A stretch of 64,000 nt of DNA from JBDHWG01 sp039810085 (GTDB lineage: Bacteria > Chloroflexota > Anaerolineae > Epilineales > JAHCIE01). Location of the stretch: NCBI GenBank assembly GCA_039810085.1, contig JBDHWG010000001.1, forward strand, positions 310,001 through 374,000, in the 5' to 3' direction. This document shows positions 41,034 to 48,766 of this stretch, piece after piece. Both the position numbers and the translations under genes were made by a program. The notes under the pieces were generated by a model that saw only the letters and a list, made by a program, of their open reading frames with translations, had not been told where the DNA came from and did not search any database. Position 1 is the first letter of the stretch. The number at the start of each line of letters is the position of its first letter.

Positions 41034-41787
41034 GTTCGATCACCTCCTCTGTCAAATCGCGGAAGGCCTGGGCGCCAGGGTGGCGGGCGTCGTAGTCGCC
41101 GAGGGCCTGCCGCGCGAAAGCGGCCTCACTAAACTTGATGCTGCGCGGGATGATGGTCTCGAAGACGTGCAGGTCGGGCCGCGAGCGGAGCGCCGCCAGA
41201 ACCTCGCGGGCGTGTACCGAGCGCATGTCGGCCATGGTCGCCAGGACACCGAGCAGGCGCGGCGCGTGCTCATAGTCGGCGCGGATGTCGGCCAGCGTTT
41301 GGAGCAGCGCGCCTAGGGCGCGGAAGCTCACCACGTCGAGCAGCGTCGGGACGAGCACGCCATCGGCGGCAAGCAGGCAGTTGACGGCGAGCAGGCCCAG
41401 GCTCGGCGGGCAGTCGATGAGGATGAAGTCGTAGTCGGCGCGCAGCGGGTCTATCGCGCGGCGGAGCTGGTACTCGCGGGCCGGGCGCACGACCAGGGCC
41501 AGCTCCGTCCGGCTGAGCATGATGTCCGACGGCGCGAGGGCCAGGCCGTCGCCGACCTCGCGCACGATGGAGGCCAGGTGGCCGCTGCCGCGGTCCACGA
41601 CGCCGAGCACCGTGGATAGGTTGCGGTCGGGGTCGTCGACGCCGAAGGTGTGCGTCAGCGAGCCTTGCGGGTCGGCATCGACGAGCAGGACGCGCATCCC
41701 GCGCCGCGCCATCTCCGCGCCCATGTTCAGCGTCACCATCGTTTTGGCGACGCCGCCTTTTTGGTTGGCAATGGCTATGACAGGCAT
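41011..41787 (-). CDS. parA: ParA/Soj-family (MinD-type) ATPase
   Basis: The 258-residue protein has a deviant Walker A KGGVAKT at residues 10-16 (Ala replaces the usual Gly, and Met follows Thr). Switch I is LVDADPQGSLTHTFG, and the Walker B-like segment is FILIDCPPSLGLLAVNCLLAAD. ParA ATPases position chromosomes, plasmids or large protein cargo. The following coiled-coil gene overlaps it. There is no parB gene and no replication gene nearby, so this is more likely an orphan ParA for protein positioning, or a second segregation system, than the chromosomal par locus. Confidence 0.88.
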   Translation of the reverse strand: MPVIAIANQKGGVAKTMVTLNMGAEMARRGMRVLLVDADPQGSLTHTFGVDDPDRNLSTVLGVVDRGSGHLASIVREVGDGLALAPSDIMLSRTELALVVRPAREYQLRRAIDPLRADYDFILIDCPPSLGLLAVNCLLAADGVLVPTLLDVVSFRALGALLQTLADIRADYEHAPRLLGVLATMADMRSVHAREVLAALRSRPDLHVFETIIPRSIKFSEAAFARQALGDYDARHPGAQAFRDLTEEVIERAKQTTP

Positions 41788-41836
41788 GCTTTGATTGTAG
41801 CACCGCGTGGCGTGGTGTCAAGCCTGTCTAACGCTG

Positions 41837-41899
41837 TGCGTCAAAGAGGCCCCGCGAGGCCGCTGAATCCTTGACGCACCTTAGGGCCAAGAGTAGAAT
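41837..41899 (+). promoter_or_regulatory. Promoter with inverted repeat upstream of the nitrilase-like gene
   Basis: TTGACG (41871-41876), 17 bases, then TAGAAT (41894-41899) form a good sigma-70-type promoter about 43 bases before the start of the ribosome-site region. The -35 box lies inside TTGACGCA (41871-41878), whose exact inverse complement TGCGTCAA sits at 41837-41844, 26 bases upstream. This arrangement suggests an operator bound by a dimeric regulator spanning the -35 region. Confidence 0.6.
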
Positions 41900-41948
41900 T
41901 AAACCGCCGTGCGTCTCAGGCGACGGCCACAGAGAGGAGCAGTTCGCG

Positions 41949-42761
41949 ATGCGGGAGTTGACAGTCGCCGTTGTACAGATGAAGCCGGAGCTGGGGCTGG
42001 TGCAGCAGAACCTGGCCCACATGTCCGACATTCTCGAGGAGATCGCGCGCCGCCAGCGGGTGGACCTGGTGGTGTTTCCAGAGTTAGCTACGTCCGGCTT
42101 CGAGGTCGGCGTCGGGTTCACCGAGCTGGCCGAGCGCATCCCCGGCCCCAGCGTCAACATCATGGCGCAGCGGGCGCGGGAGTTCAACACCCACATCGCT
42201 TTTGGTCTCGTCGTCAAGGAACGGGTCGAATCGGTGCTGTACAACGCCGCCGTCCTCATCTCCAACGAGGGTGAGGTCATGGGCGACTACCGCAAGATCC
42301 ACCTGAAGGGCGAGGAGCGGATGACCTTCCGCCCCGGCTTCAAGCTGCCGGTGTTCGAGACGGCCTTCGGCGAGGTCGGCATGCTCATCGGGTGGGACAT
42401 GGCGTTCCCGGAGGCGGCGCGCAGCCTAGCGCTGGATGGCGCGGAGCTGATTCTGACGCTGGCGAACTGGGAAGAGCCGAACATCGAGGAGTGGCGCGCC
42501 TATACCATCTCGCGCTCGTATGAGAACTCAGTCTTCTTCGCGGCCGCGAACCGAGTTGGCGAGGAAGTGACGCTCACCTTCGGCGGCCAGAGCATGATTG
42601 TCGGGCCGCGCGGTGAGGTCATGGCGCTGGTGGACGAGCCGGGCGAGGGCTACGGCGTGGCCCGCCTCGATCTGGACCAGGTGCGGCGCTACCGCGAGGA
42701 GTTCCAGATTATTCAAAGCCGCCAGCCGGCGACATATCGCTCTCTAGTCCGCAAGTACTAG
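41949..42761 (+). CDS. Carbon-nitrogen hydrolase (nitrilase) family protein lacking the catalytic cysteine
   Basis: From ATG 41949 (GAGGAG upstream) the protein is 270 residues with the complete nitrilase fold. Catalytic Glu45 (VVFPELATSGF) and Lys116 (DYRKIHLKGEE) are present. The nucleophile position, normally ICYDxxFPE, reads LIGWDMAFPE: Gly148 replaces Cys (codon GGG). Without the thiol, the usual amidase or nitrilase chemistry is not possible, so this may be a binding or regulatory pseudoenzyme. The rest of the fold is well conserved, which argues against a decaying gene. Confidence 0.88.
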   Translation: MRELTVAVVQMKPELGLVQQNLAHMSDILEEIARRQRVDLVVFPELATSGFEVGVGFTELAERIPGPSVNIMAQRAREFNTHIAFGLVVKERVESVLYNAAVLISNEGEVMGDYRKIHLKGEERMTFRPGFKLPVFETAFGEVGMLIGWDMAFPEAARSLALDGAELILTLANWEEPNIEEWRAYTISRSYENSVFFAAANRVGEEVTLTFGGQSMIVGPRGEVMALVDEPGEGYGVARLDLDQVRRYREEFQIIQSRQPATYRSLVRKY

Positions 42762-42802
42762 GCAGAGTCCAACGTGGGATTGCAGTATTTTGCCGCACGA
42801 CG

Positions 42803-42906
42803 CCTGGCACTCAAGTACCAGGCTGAAAGAGCGAAGCCCACTGAAGTGGGCTGGGCAGCCTGCTTCAGCAGGCTTCGTCGTCTCAGCCACCGACTTGAGT
42901 CGGTGG
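42803..42906. repeat. Four-hairpin intergenic element, orientation 1
   Basis: Four consecutive short palindromes are separated by 4-13 bases: CCTGGCAC..CCAGG (42803-42822), AGCCCACTGAAGTGGGCT (42835-42852), AGCCTGCTTCAGCAGGCT (42857-42874) and CCACCGACTTGAGTCGGTGG (42887-42906). The same four hairpins occur in reverse order at 47945-48048, so the element is mobile or dispersed and can insert either way round. It lies just before the PRPP synthetase gene. Confidence 0.85.
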
Positions 42907-42934
42907 CATCGGCGGGCGATACCGAGGCATTTGC

Positions 42935-43888
42935 ATGAGCGCCAACGAACAGCTGCGGCTGCTCTCAGGGAACGCGAACCCGGCGCTGGCCGCAGCGATT
43001 GCGGAGCGGCTGGGCAGCCCGCTGATCGATGCGACGGTGACAACGTTCAGCGACGGTGAAATTCGGGTTCGTATCCACGAGAACGTGCGCGGCGCGGATA
43101 TTTTCATCATTCAGCCGACAAGCGCGCCCGTCAACCAGAACTTGATGGAGCTGCTCATCCTGATCGACGCGCTGAAGCGCTCGTCAGTCAGCCGCATCAC
43201 CGCCGTCATCCCCTACTTTGCCTACGCGCGGCAGGAGAAGAAGACGGCTGGCCGCGAGCCGATCTCGGCCAAGCTCGTCGCCAATCTCATCACAGTCGCA
43301 GGCGCGGACCGCATCGTCGCCCTGGACCTGTCGGCGGCAGCGGTGGAAGGGTTCTTTGACATTCCGGTGGACCATCTCCGCGCCGGGCCGTTGCTGGCCG
43401 AGGCCATGCGCAGCATGGTTCCGCCGGACGAAACCGTTATCGTGGCCCCGGACGAGGGCGCGGTGGACCGGGCGTCGCGCTTCCAGACGCGCTTCGGCAA
43501 GGAGGCCGGCTTTGCCATCGTCCTCAAGCACCGCACCGGGCCAGATGTGGCCGAGGTGCGCGGGATGATCGGCGACGTGAACGGCTGCCGCGTCATCCTG
43601 GTGGACGACATTATCTCGACGGGTGGGACGCTCATCGGCGCGGCCCAGGAATTGCTGGACCGGGGCGCACGGGAGGTCTACGCGGCGGTCACGCACCCGG
43701 TGCTGGCGGTGGGCGCGGCGGAGCGGCTGCAGGATAGCCCGCTGACCGGCGTCGTGGTCACGGACTCGATTGCCGTTCCCGCCGAGCGCCGCTTCCCGAA
43801 GCTGACCATTCTGAGCGTCGCCGACCTGCTGGCCGCAACCATCGACCGCATCCATACCAATCGCTCGGTCAGCGAGCTGATCGTGTAA
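42935..43888 (+). CDS. prs: Ribose-phosphate pyrophosphokinase (PRPP synthetase), divergent
   Basis: The 317-residue protein is full length, with FSDGEIRVRIHENVRG, the ATP loop YFAYARQEKKTAGREPISAKLVANL, the PRPP-binding loop VILVDDIISTGGTL and Lys in VLKHRTGPDVAEV. It would make PRPP from ribose 5-phosphate and ATP. Two normally invariant positions differ: the catalytic-histidine segment DLHxxQIQGFF reads DLSAAAVEGFF, and RQD reads RQE. Activity may be altered, or this may be a paralogue. It starts ATG 42935 without a strong ribosome site, just after the four-hairpin element. Confidence 0.88.
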   Translation: MSANEQLRLLSGNANPALAAAIAERLGSPLIDATVTTFSDGEIRVRIHENVRGADIFIIQPTSAPVNQNLMELLILIDALKRSSVSRITAVIPYFAYARQEKKTAGREPISAKLVANLITVAGADRIVALDLSAAAVEGFFDIPVDHLRAGPLLAEAMRSMVPPDETVIVAPDEGAVDRASRFQTRFGKEAGFAIVLKHRTGPDVAEVRGMIGDVNGCRVILVDDIISTGGTLIGAAQELLDRGAREVYAAVTHPVLAVGAAERLQDSPLTGVVVTDSIAVPAERRFPKLTILSVADLLAATIDRIHTNRSVSELIV

Positions 43889-43930
43889 CGCAACCAATTT
43901 CCAACTATTCGAAACGCCACTGGAGGACGC

Positions 43931-45202
43931 ATGTCGACGCCGACTGAGTTGACAGCCCAGCGCATCAACCCGTACCACAACGCCATTCTGCAGCTCGAGA
44001 AAGCGCTGTCCTACATCAACGCCTCAGCTGATGTGGCCGAGCTACTGAAGCGCCCGCAGCGCGAGCTGACCGTGCATTTCCCGGTCAAGATGGACAATGG
44101 CTCGACGCGAATGTTCACCGGCTACCGGGTACACCATAGCCTCGTGCGCGGGCCGAGCAAGGGCGGCATCCGCTTCCACCCCCAGGTGGACCTGGACGAG
44201 GTGCGCGCCCTGGCGATGTGGATGACGTGGAAGTGCGCCGTCGTCGGGATCCCGTACGGCGGCGCGAAGGGCGGCGTCGTGGTGGACCCGCGCGAGCTGA
44301 GCATGCGCGAGTTGGAGCGCCTCACCCGCCGCTACGCCACGGAAATCTCGATCCTCATCGGCGAGGAAGAGGACATTCCTGCGCCTGATGTCAACACCAA
44401 CCCGCAGACGATGGCGTGGGTGATGGATACCGTCTCGATGAACGAGGGGCACTCGGTACTCGGCGTCGTGACTGGCAAGCCGGTCGATGTCGGCGGCTCC
44501 CTCGGCCGTGTCGAGGCGACGGGGCGCGGCGTGGTCTACACTGCGCGCGAGGCCGCCCACAGCATGGACATGCAGCTGGCGGGCGCGCGCACCGTCGTGC
44601 AGGGCTTCGGCAATGTCGGCTCCATCGCGGCAAAGGCAATGGTCGAGAACGGCGCGAAGGTCGTCGCCGTGAGCGACCAGTACGGCGCGATCTACAACCC
44701 GCGCGGCCTGCACGTCGAGGGCGTCATGGACGCCGTGAAGACGACCGGGCGCGTGGACGGCTACACCGATGCCGACCGCATCAACAACAGCGAGTTGCTG
44801 GAGCTGCCGTGCGACATCCTCATCCCGGCCGCCCTAGAGAACCAGATTACCGACAAGAACGCCGACAAGATTCAGGCGAAGCTCATTGTCGAGGGCGCGA
44901 ACGGCCCGACGACGCCGGAGGCCGATAACATCCTCAACGAGCGCGGGGTGTTCATCGTGCCGGACATCCTCGCCAATGCCGGCGGCGTGACCGTCTCCTA
45001 CTTCGAGTGGGTGCAGGACATTGCCTTCTTCTTCTGGAGCGAGGAAGAGGTCAACGACAAGCTGCGCGCCGTGATGACGCGGAGCTACAACGACGTGTAC
45101 CGCATCGCCCAAGACAAGAACACCGACATGCGCACGGCGGCGCTCATCCTGGCCGTCGAGCGCGTCGCCCGCGCCCTTGAAATCCGCGGCATCTATCCCT
45201 AA
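43931..45202 (+). CDS. gdhA: Glutamate dehydrogenase
   Basis: The 423-residue protein shows the hexameric Glu/Leu/Phe/Val dehydrogenase pattern: GYRVHHSLVRGPSKGGIRFHP, catalytic Lys113 in PYGGAKGGVVVDP, DVNTNPQTMAWVMD, and the nucleotide-binding VVQGFGNVGSIAA. It interconverts glutamate with 2-oxoglutarate and ammonia. The coenzyme is uncertain; an acidic-free strand end suggests dual or NAD use. Size and motifs match the short (~420 residue) bacterial/archaeal class. The stop overlaps the start of the next lipoprotein gene (TAATG). Together with P5C dehydrogenase further on, it would feed proline or arginine carbon into the TCA cycle. Confidence 0.95.
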   Translation: MSTPTELTAQRINPYHNAILQLEKALSYINASADVAELLKRPQRELTVHFPVKMDNGSTRMFTGYRVHHSLVRGPSKGGIRFHPQVDLDEVRALAMWMTWKCAVVGIPYGGAKGGVVVDPRELSMRELERLTRRYATEISILIGEEEDIPAPDVNTNPQTMAWVMDTVSMNEGHSVLGVVTGKPVDVGGSLGRVEATGRGVVYTAREAAHSMDMQLAGARTVVQGFGNVGSIAAKAMVENGAKVVAVSDQYGAIYNPRGLHVEGVMDAVKTTGRVDGYTDADRINNSELLELPCDILIPAALENQITDKNADKIQAKLIVEGANGPTTPEADNILNERGVFIVPDILANAGGVTVSYFEWVQDIAFFFWSEEEVNDKLRAVMTRSYNDVYRIAQDKNTDMRTAALILAVERVARALEIRGIYP

Positions 45203-46785
45203 TGGTGGACTCGCTTCCCCCCTCACCCCCCTTCCCCCTCTCCCACAAGGGGAGAGGGGGGGCGAGGGTTTTGTTTGCCCTGGCGCTGCTTGCTTTATTG
45301 CTGAGCGCGTGCCAGGCCCTTAGCGGGACACCGACGCCGGTGGCCGTCGCGCCGCAGCCGACGGCCGCGCCCGCCACGCTGACCCTCATGTTACCGGCGA
45401 CGGCGCCGCGCTCACCCGCCACAGCGACAACCGCCGCCGGTCCGACGGCGGCTCGCCCATCGACGGCGACGGCGCCGCGCGCGACCACGCCTCCGACCCC
45501 CATGCCCTCCCCGACGCCTGTGCCCCCGCCAGCCGTGCCCTTCGGGGTGGAGCAGGCCGACCTCCTCGCGCCCCTCATCGGCTCGGCGAACGCCTTCGGC
45601 TACACCCGCATTCCGGCTGACCCGGGCACGTTCGACGCGAGCAACGCGGTGCGGAGCGACGCCGGCGCGTTTCGGGGCTGGCGCGAGTACGTCATGCGCG
45701 CGCTGGAGCAGGGGCGCGTCGCGTTCGTGTTGGAGACGGATGTGTCGGACACGCCGGAGACCGTGGCGGCGCGAGCGAAGAGCCTGGCGACGCTGCACCC
45801 GACGGCGCGGCCCTGGCTCATTATCATCGGCAACGAACTGAACTTACAGCGCCAGGCTGACTACCCGGTCGAGACGTACTACCGCCAGGTTCGCGCCGCG
45901 TATGATGCCGTCAAGTCGGTGGACTCCAACATCATGATTTCGACGGACGGCCAGAACTACTGGGAGGGCGCGCCGTATGAGCACCCCATGGCCGACCCGA
46001 ATGCCACGGACCGCCTTCGCGCCCTGCTGAGTGTGTTCCAGCGTGAGGGCTGGGCGCCGGACCTCATCACCATCCACATTTTCGATAGCGTCTGGTCGCC
46101 CGGCGATGGCCGCGAGGTGTACAGCCTGGTCGGGCGCAACCGCTTCTACCAGAACATCCTGAGCAGCTATACGCTGCCGCACCCGGTCGGCGTCTTCGTC
46201 GGCGAGTTCGGCCTGCCCGTGACCGAGCCGATACCGGCGGCGCAGCAGGGCAAGTGGTGGCGCTTCTTCATCACCGAGCGCGAGCAGGCCGACCTGGCAT
46301 TCATGGCGGGGGTGTGGAGCGCGGCAACAGGGACGCGGCTGAACTACTTCGGCGGCCAGGACACGCCGCCCGAGAGCCTGCGGCGCAACGAAGCGGGCGA
46401 GATCGTTGAGGGTGTCTACGGCGTCGTCGCGGCGAGCGGGCGCAAGCGTCCGTCGTTTACTGCCCTGCAACGCGCCCAGACCCTCCTGGCGAACGCGTCG
46501 GGCAAGGTCGTCTCGGATGGGACGAACGGCGTCGGCGCGGCGTGCTTCGCTTTGACGGACGGGCGGCAGCTCTGCGCGGCTCAGTCGTCCGTCGGGAATA
46601 ACCGCAGCCTGGCGTTCGGGCCGTTCCCGGCTGGCGCAACGTTCCACGTCGAGGATGTCCTGGGGAACCCGATTCAGAACGCCGCTGCGCAGCAAAACGA
46701 CGGGCGGATCCTGCTAAGCCTGCCCGGCGCCTCGGCGCAGAAGGTCGGCGGCCCCGTGCGTGTGTTGATTGTGGACAAAGCCTAA
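45202..46785 (+). CDS. Lipoprotein with Thr/Pro linker and clan-A glycosidase-like domain
   Basis: The 527-residue frame begins at the ATG overlapping the gdhA stop. Residues 22-36 form the hydrophobic core of a lipoprotein signal with lipobox LLSAC (Cys37). A Thr/Ala/Pro-rich linker runs to about 113. A TIM-barrel-like domain follows with IIGNELN (Glu212, acid/base-like) and FVGEFGLP (Glu335, nucleophile-like), as in GH clan A enzymes. The first ~20 residues are encoded by a CCCTCACCCCC hairpin repeat; translation might instead begin at TTG near 45271. The substrate is unknown; a cell-surface glycosidase is plausible. Confidence 0.78.
   Translation: MVDSLPPSPPFPLSHKGRGGARVLFALALLALLLSACQALSGTPTPVAVAPQPTAAPATLTLMLPATAPRSPATATTAAGPTAARPSTATAPRATTPPTPMPSPTPVPPPAVPFGVEQADLLAPLIGSANAFGYTRIPADPGTFDASNAVRSDAGAFRGWREYVMRALEQGRVAFVLETDVSDTPETVAARAKSLATLHPTARPWLIIIGNELNLQRQADYPVETYYRQVRAAYDAVKSVDSNIMISTDGQNYWEGAPYEHPMADPNATDRLRALLSVFQREGWAPDLITIHIFDSVWSPGDGREVYSLVGRNRFYQNILSSYTLPHPVGVFVGEFGLPVTEPIPAAQQGKWWRFFITEREQADLAFMAGVWSAATGTRLNYFGGQDTPPESLRRNEAGEIVEGVYGVVAASGRKRPSFTALQRAQTLLANASGKVVSDGTNGVGAACFALTDGRQLCAAQSSVGNNRSLAFGPFPAGATFHVEDVLGNPIQNAAAQQNDGRILLSLPGASAQKVGGPVRVLIVDKA
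45219..45268. repeat. CCCTCACCCCC...GGGGAGAGGGGG hairpin at a gene start
   Basis: CCCCCTCTCCC (45234-45244), loop ACAA, then GGGGAGAGGGGG (45249-45260) pair with one bulge; outer CCTCACCCC and GGGCGAGG extend the stem. This is a widespread bacterial intergenic repeat sequence. Here it lies inside the annotated N-terminus of the lipoprotein gene. Confidence 0.7.
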
Positions 46786-46790
46786 CCTAT

Positions 46791-46850
46791 CGCTCTGAGC
46801 GAAGCGAAGGGCCTCCCGGTGTCGAGGGATGCTTCACTTCGTTCAGCATG
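46791..46850. repeat. CTGAGCGAAGCGAAGG-type inverted repeat
   Basis: CTGAGCGAAGCGAAGG (46795-46810) is followed by CTTCACTTCGTTCAGCAT (46831-46848), an imperfect inverse complement. It fills the 78-base gap between the lipoprotein and threonine aldolase genes. This type of repeat is common between genes in many environmental genomes. Confidence 0.6.
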
Positions 46851-46881
46851 ATGATTTTGACTGATGAGAGGAGCGTTTCTG

Positions 46882-47925
46882 ATGCCCATTGACCTCCGCA
46901 GTGATACTGTGACCCAGCCCACCCCCGCCATGCGGCGGGCCATTGCCGAGGCTGAAGTTGGCGACGACGTGTACGGGGAGGACCCGACGGTCAATCGCCT
47001 GGAGGAACTGGCCGCCGAGATGGTCGGCAAGGAAGCGGCCATGCTCGTCACCAGCGGAACCCAGGGCAACGTCGCCGCCGTCCTGACCCACTGCCAGCGC
47101 GGCGACGAGCTTATCCTGGGCGACATGGCCCACACCTTCATCGCTGAGGCCGGCGCGCCTGCTGTCCTGGGCGGCATTACGCCCCGGCCGGTGCGCAACC
47201 GCCCTGACGGCACGATGGACCTGGCGGAGATGGAGGCGGCCATCCGCCCGGACAACCCGCACTACCCGCGCACCCGCCTCATCACGCTGGAGAACAGCCA
47301 CAACTATTGCGGCGGCGTGGTGGTCTCGCCGGCGTACATGGCCGAGGTCGGCGCCCTGGCGCGGCGCTACAGTCTAAAGACTCACCTGGACGGCGCGCGC
47401 CTGTTCAACGCGGCGGTCGCCCTCGGCGTCCCCACTGCGACGGTCACCCGCGACATGGACACGGTGCAGTTCTGCCTCTCCAAAGGGCTGTCGGCGCCGG
47501 TCGGGTCCATCCTCGCCGGGCCGGCTGAGTTCATCGCCCGGGCGCGGCGGACGCGCAAGATCCTGGGCGGTGGGATGCGTCAGGCGGGCATTATCGCCGC
47601 GGCGGGCATTGTGGCGCTGACGGAGATGGTGGACCGTCTGGCCGACGACCAGGCCAACGCGCGGCGGCTGGCCGAGGGGCTGGCCGAACTGCCGGGCATC
47701 GCCATCGACCTGGACAAGGTGCAGACCAACATCGTCATCTTCGAGGTGACGAATGGGCTGACGGCGGCGCAGGTGGTGGAGCAGGTCAAGGCGCACGGCG
47801 TGCTGGTGAGCGCCTTCTACGGCCCGCACCGCATCCGCGCTGTGACCCACTACGGCATAGAGGCGTCGGACATCGAGAAGACCCTGTCGGCGTTCCAGGC
47901 GGTGATGTCGCCGGTGCGAGTCTAG
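46882..47925 (+). CDS. ltaE: Low-specificity L-threonine aldolase
   Basis: From ATG 46882 (GAGAGGAG upstream) the protein is 347 residues. It opens with IDLRSDTVTQPTPAM, the family hallmark, and has the PLP-binding Lys201 in VQFCLSKGLSAPVGS, Asp170 (HLDGARLFNA) and His84 (DMAHTF). It cleaves L-threonine or L-allo-threonine to glycine and acetaldehyde in the cytoplasm. A frame six codons longer exists but lacks the ribosome-site spacing. It is probably monocistronic between two repeat elements. Confidence 0.94.
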   Translation: MPIDLRSDTVTQPTPAMRRAIAEAEVGDDVYGEDPTVNRLEELAAEMVGKEAAMLVTSGTQGNVAAVLTHCQRGDELILGDMAHTFIAEAGAPAVLGGITPRPVRNRPDGTMDLAEMEAAIRPDNPHYPRTRLITLENSHNYCGGVVVSPAYMAEVGALARRYSLKTHLDGARLFNAAVALGVPTATVTRDMDTVQFCLSKGLSAPVGSILAGPAEFIARARRTRKILGGGMRQAGIIAAAGIVALTEMVDRLADDQANARRLAEGLAELPGIAIDLDKVQTNIVIFEVTNGLTAAQVVEQVKAHGVLVSAFYGPHRIRAVTHYGIEASDIEKTLSAFQAVMSPVRV

Positions 47926-47944
47926 CCGCTGTCCCTCGGCGACG

Positions 47945-48048
47945 CCACCGACTCAAGTCGGTGGCTGAGAGGACAAAGCCTGCTAAAGCAGGCTCGATAG
48001 CCCACTGAAGTGGGCTTCGCCCTATTAGCCTGGCACTTGAGTGCTAGG
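47945..48048. repeat. Four-hairpin intergenic element, orientation 2
   Basis: Hairpins CCACCGACTCAAGTCGGTGG (47945-47964), AGCCTGCTAAAGCAGGCT (47977-47994), AGCCCACTGAAGTGGGCT (47999-48016) and CCTGGCACTTGAGTGCTAGG (48029-48048) form the inverse-complement version of the element at 42803-42906. Loop bases differ slightly while stems are kept, which indicates selection or conservation of structure. Confidence 0.85.
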
Positions 48049-48085
48049 GTCGCCATTGGTGAACGCAAGTTCGTGGGAAGCCTAC

Positions 48086-48766
48086 GTGACGAAGACGGCC
48101 ACCAGGAGCAAAACGAAGACGACAAAAGCGGCGCCGCGCCGCCGACGGCGCAAGACGCCGCGTCCGCGCCGCCCGATTCTGCCGCCGCTGGCGCTGTTCC
48201 TGGTGTTCGTGGCGGCGGCGCTGGCTTCGTGGACGCTGGACCAGGCGGTGCGCCTGCTCGCCCTGTGGGGCATCCTCCTGGCAGGCAGCATCCTCCTGGG
48301 ACAGAAGCGCCTCGCGCCCCTGGGCTACAACCCCGTGGAGCTGTTTCGCGGGCTGGTCTTTGGCCTGGCGCTAGGGCTGCCGGTGGCGCTGGTGGCACAG
48401 GCCGCGCTGGGATCGACGGCAACCCGCCTGTTCAGCAACGCCCGGCCGGAGCAGCTCTTGCTGCTACTTGGTCTCGCCGCGCCCATCGCGGAGGGCGTCT
48501 ACTTTCGCGGCTTCCTACAGCCGGCGGTGGGGATTGGGGTGACGGCCTTGCTGTACGGCCTGGCCGGGCTGGTGCTCTTCTTCCCCCCGGCTATGGGCTT
48601 CCCGCTCGTCCTGGCGATCATCGTCCTGGTAATGGCGGGGTTCGGCCTGGTCTACGGCGGTCTGGCAAGACGCTACACGCTCACGACGAGCATCGCCTGC
48701 CAGGCGGTCGTCTCGGTGTGCATCTGCGTGCTGCCGCGGGCATTACAGCCGCTCGGTGGTCTATAA
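48086..48766 (+). CDS. CPBP/Abi-like intramembrane protein with incomplete active-site motif
   Basis: The 226-residue protein, if translated from GTG 48086 (GGGAAG upstream), begins with a very basic stretch (TKTATRSKTKTTKAAPRRRRRK), then about six TM segments. The segment APIAEGVYFRGFLQP matches CPBP motif 1 (EExxxR) but has one Glu, the second being Gly, so protease activity is doubtful. The remaining CPBP motifs (FxxxH, HxxxN) are not evident. A longer frame starts inside the four-hairpin repeat and is not preferred. It may be a structural homologue. Confidence 0.65.
   Translation: MTKTATRSKTKTTKAAPRRRRRKTPRPRRPILPPLALFLVFVAAALASWTLDQAVRLLALWGILLAGSILLGQKRLAPLGYNPVELFRGLVFGLALGLPVALVAQAALGSTATRLFSNARPEQLLLLLGLAAPIAEGVYFRGFLQPAVGIGVTALLYGLAGLVLFFPPAMGFPLVLAIIVLVMAGFGLVYGGLARRYTLTTSIACQAVVSVCICVLPRALQPLGGL

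Noticed and set aside
42803..42906. A CRISPR-like series of short repeats
   Set aside because: The units are four different palindromes rather than one repeat with unique spacers, and no cas gene is nearby.
46791..46850. An intrinsic terminator after the glycosidase-like lipoprotein gene
   Set aside because: The arms are imperfect and there is no T-run; the sequence fits a common dispersed repeat better.
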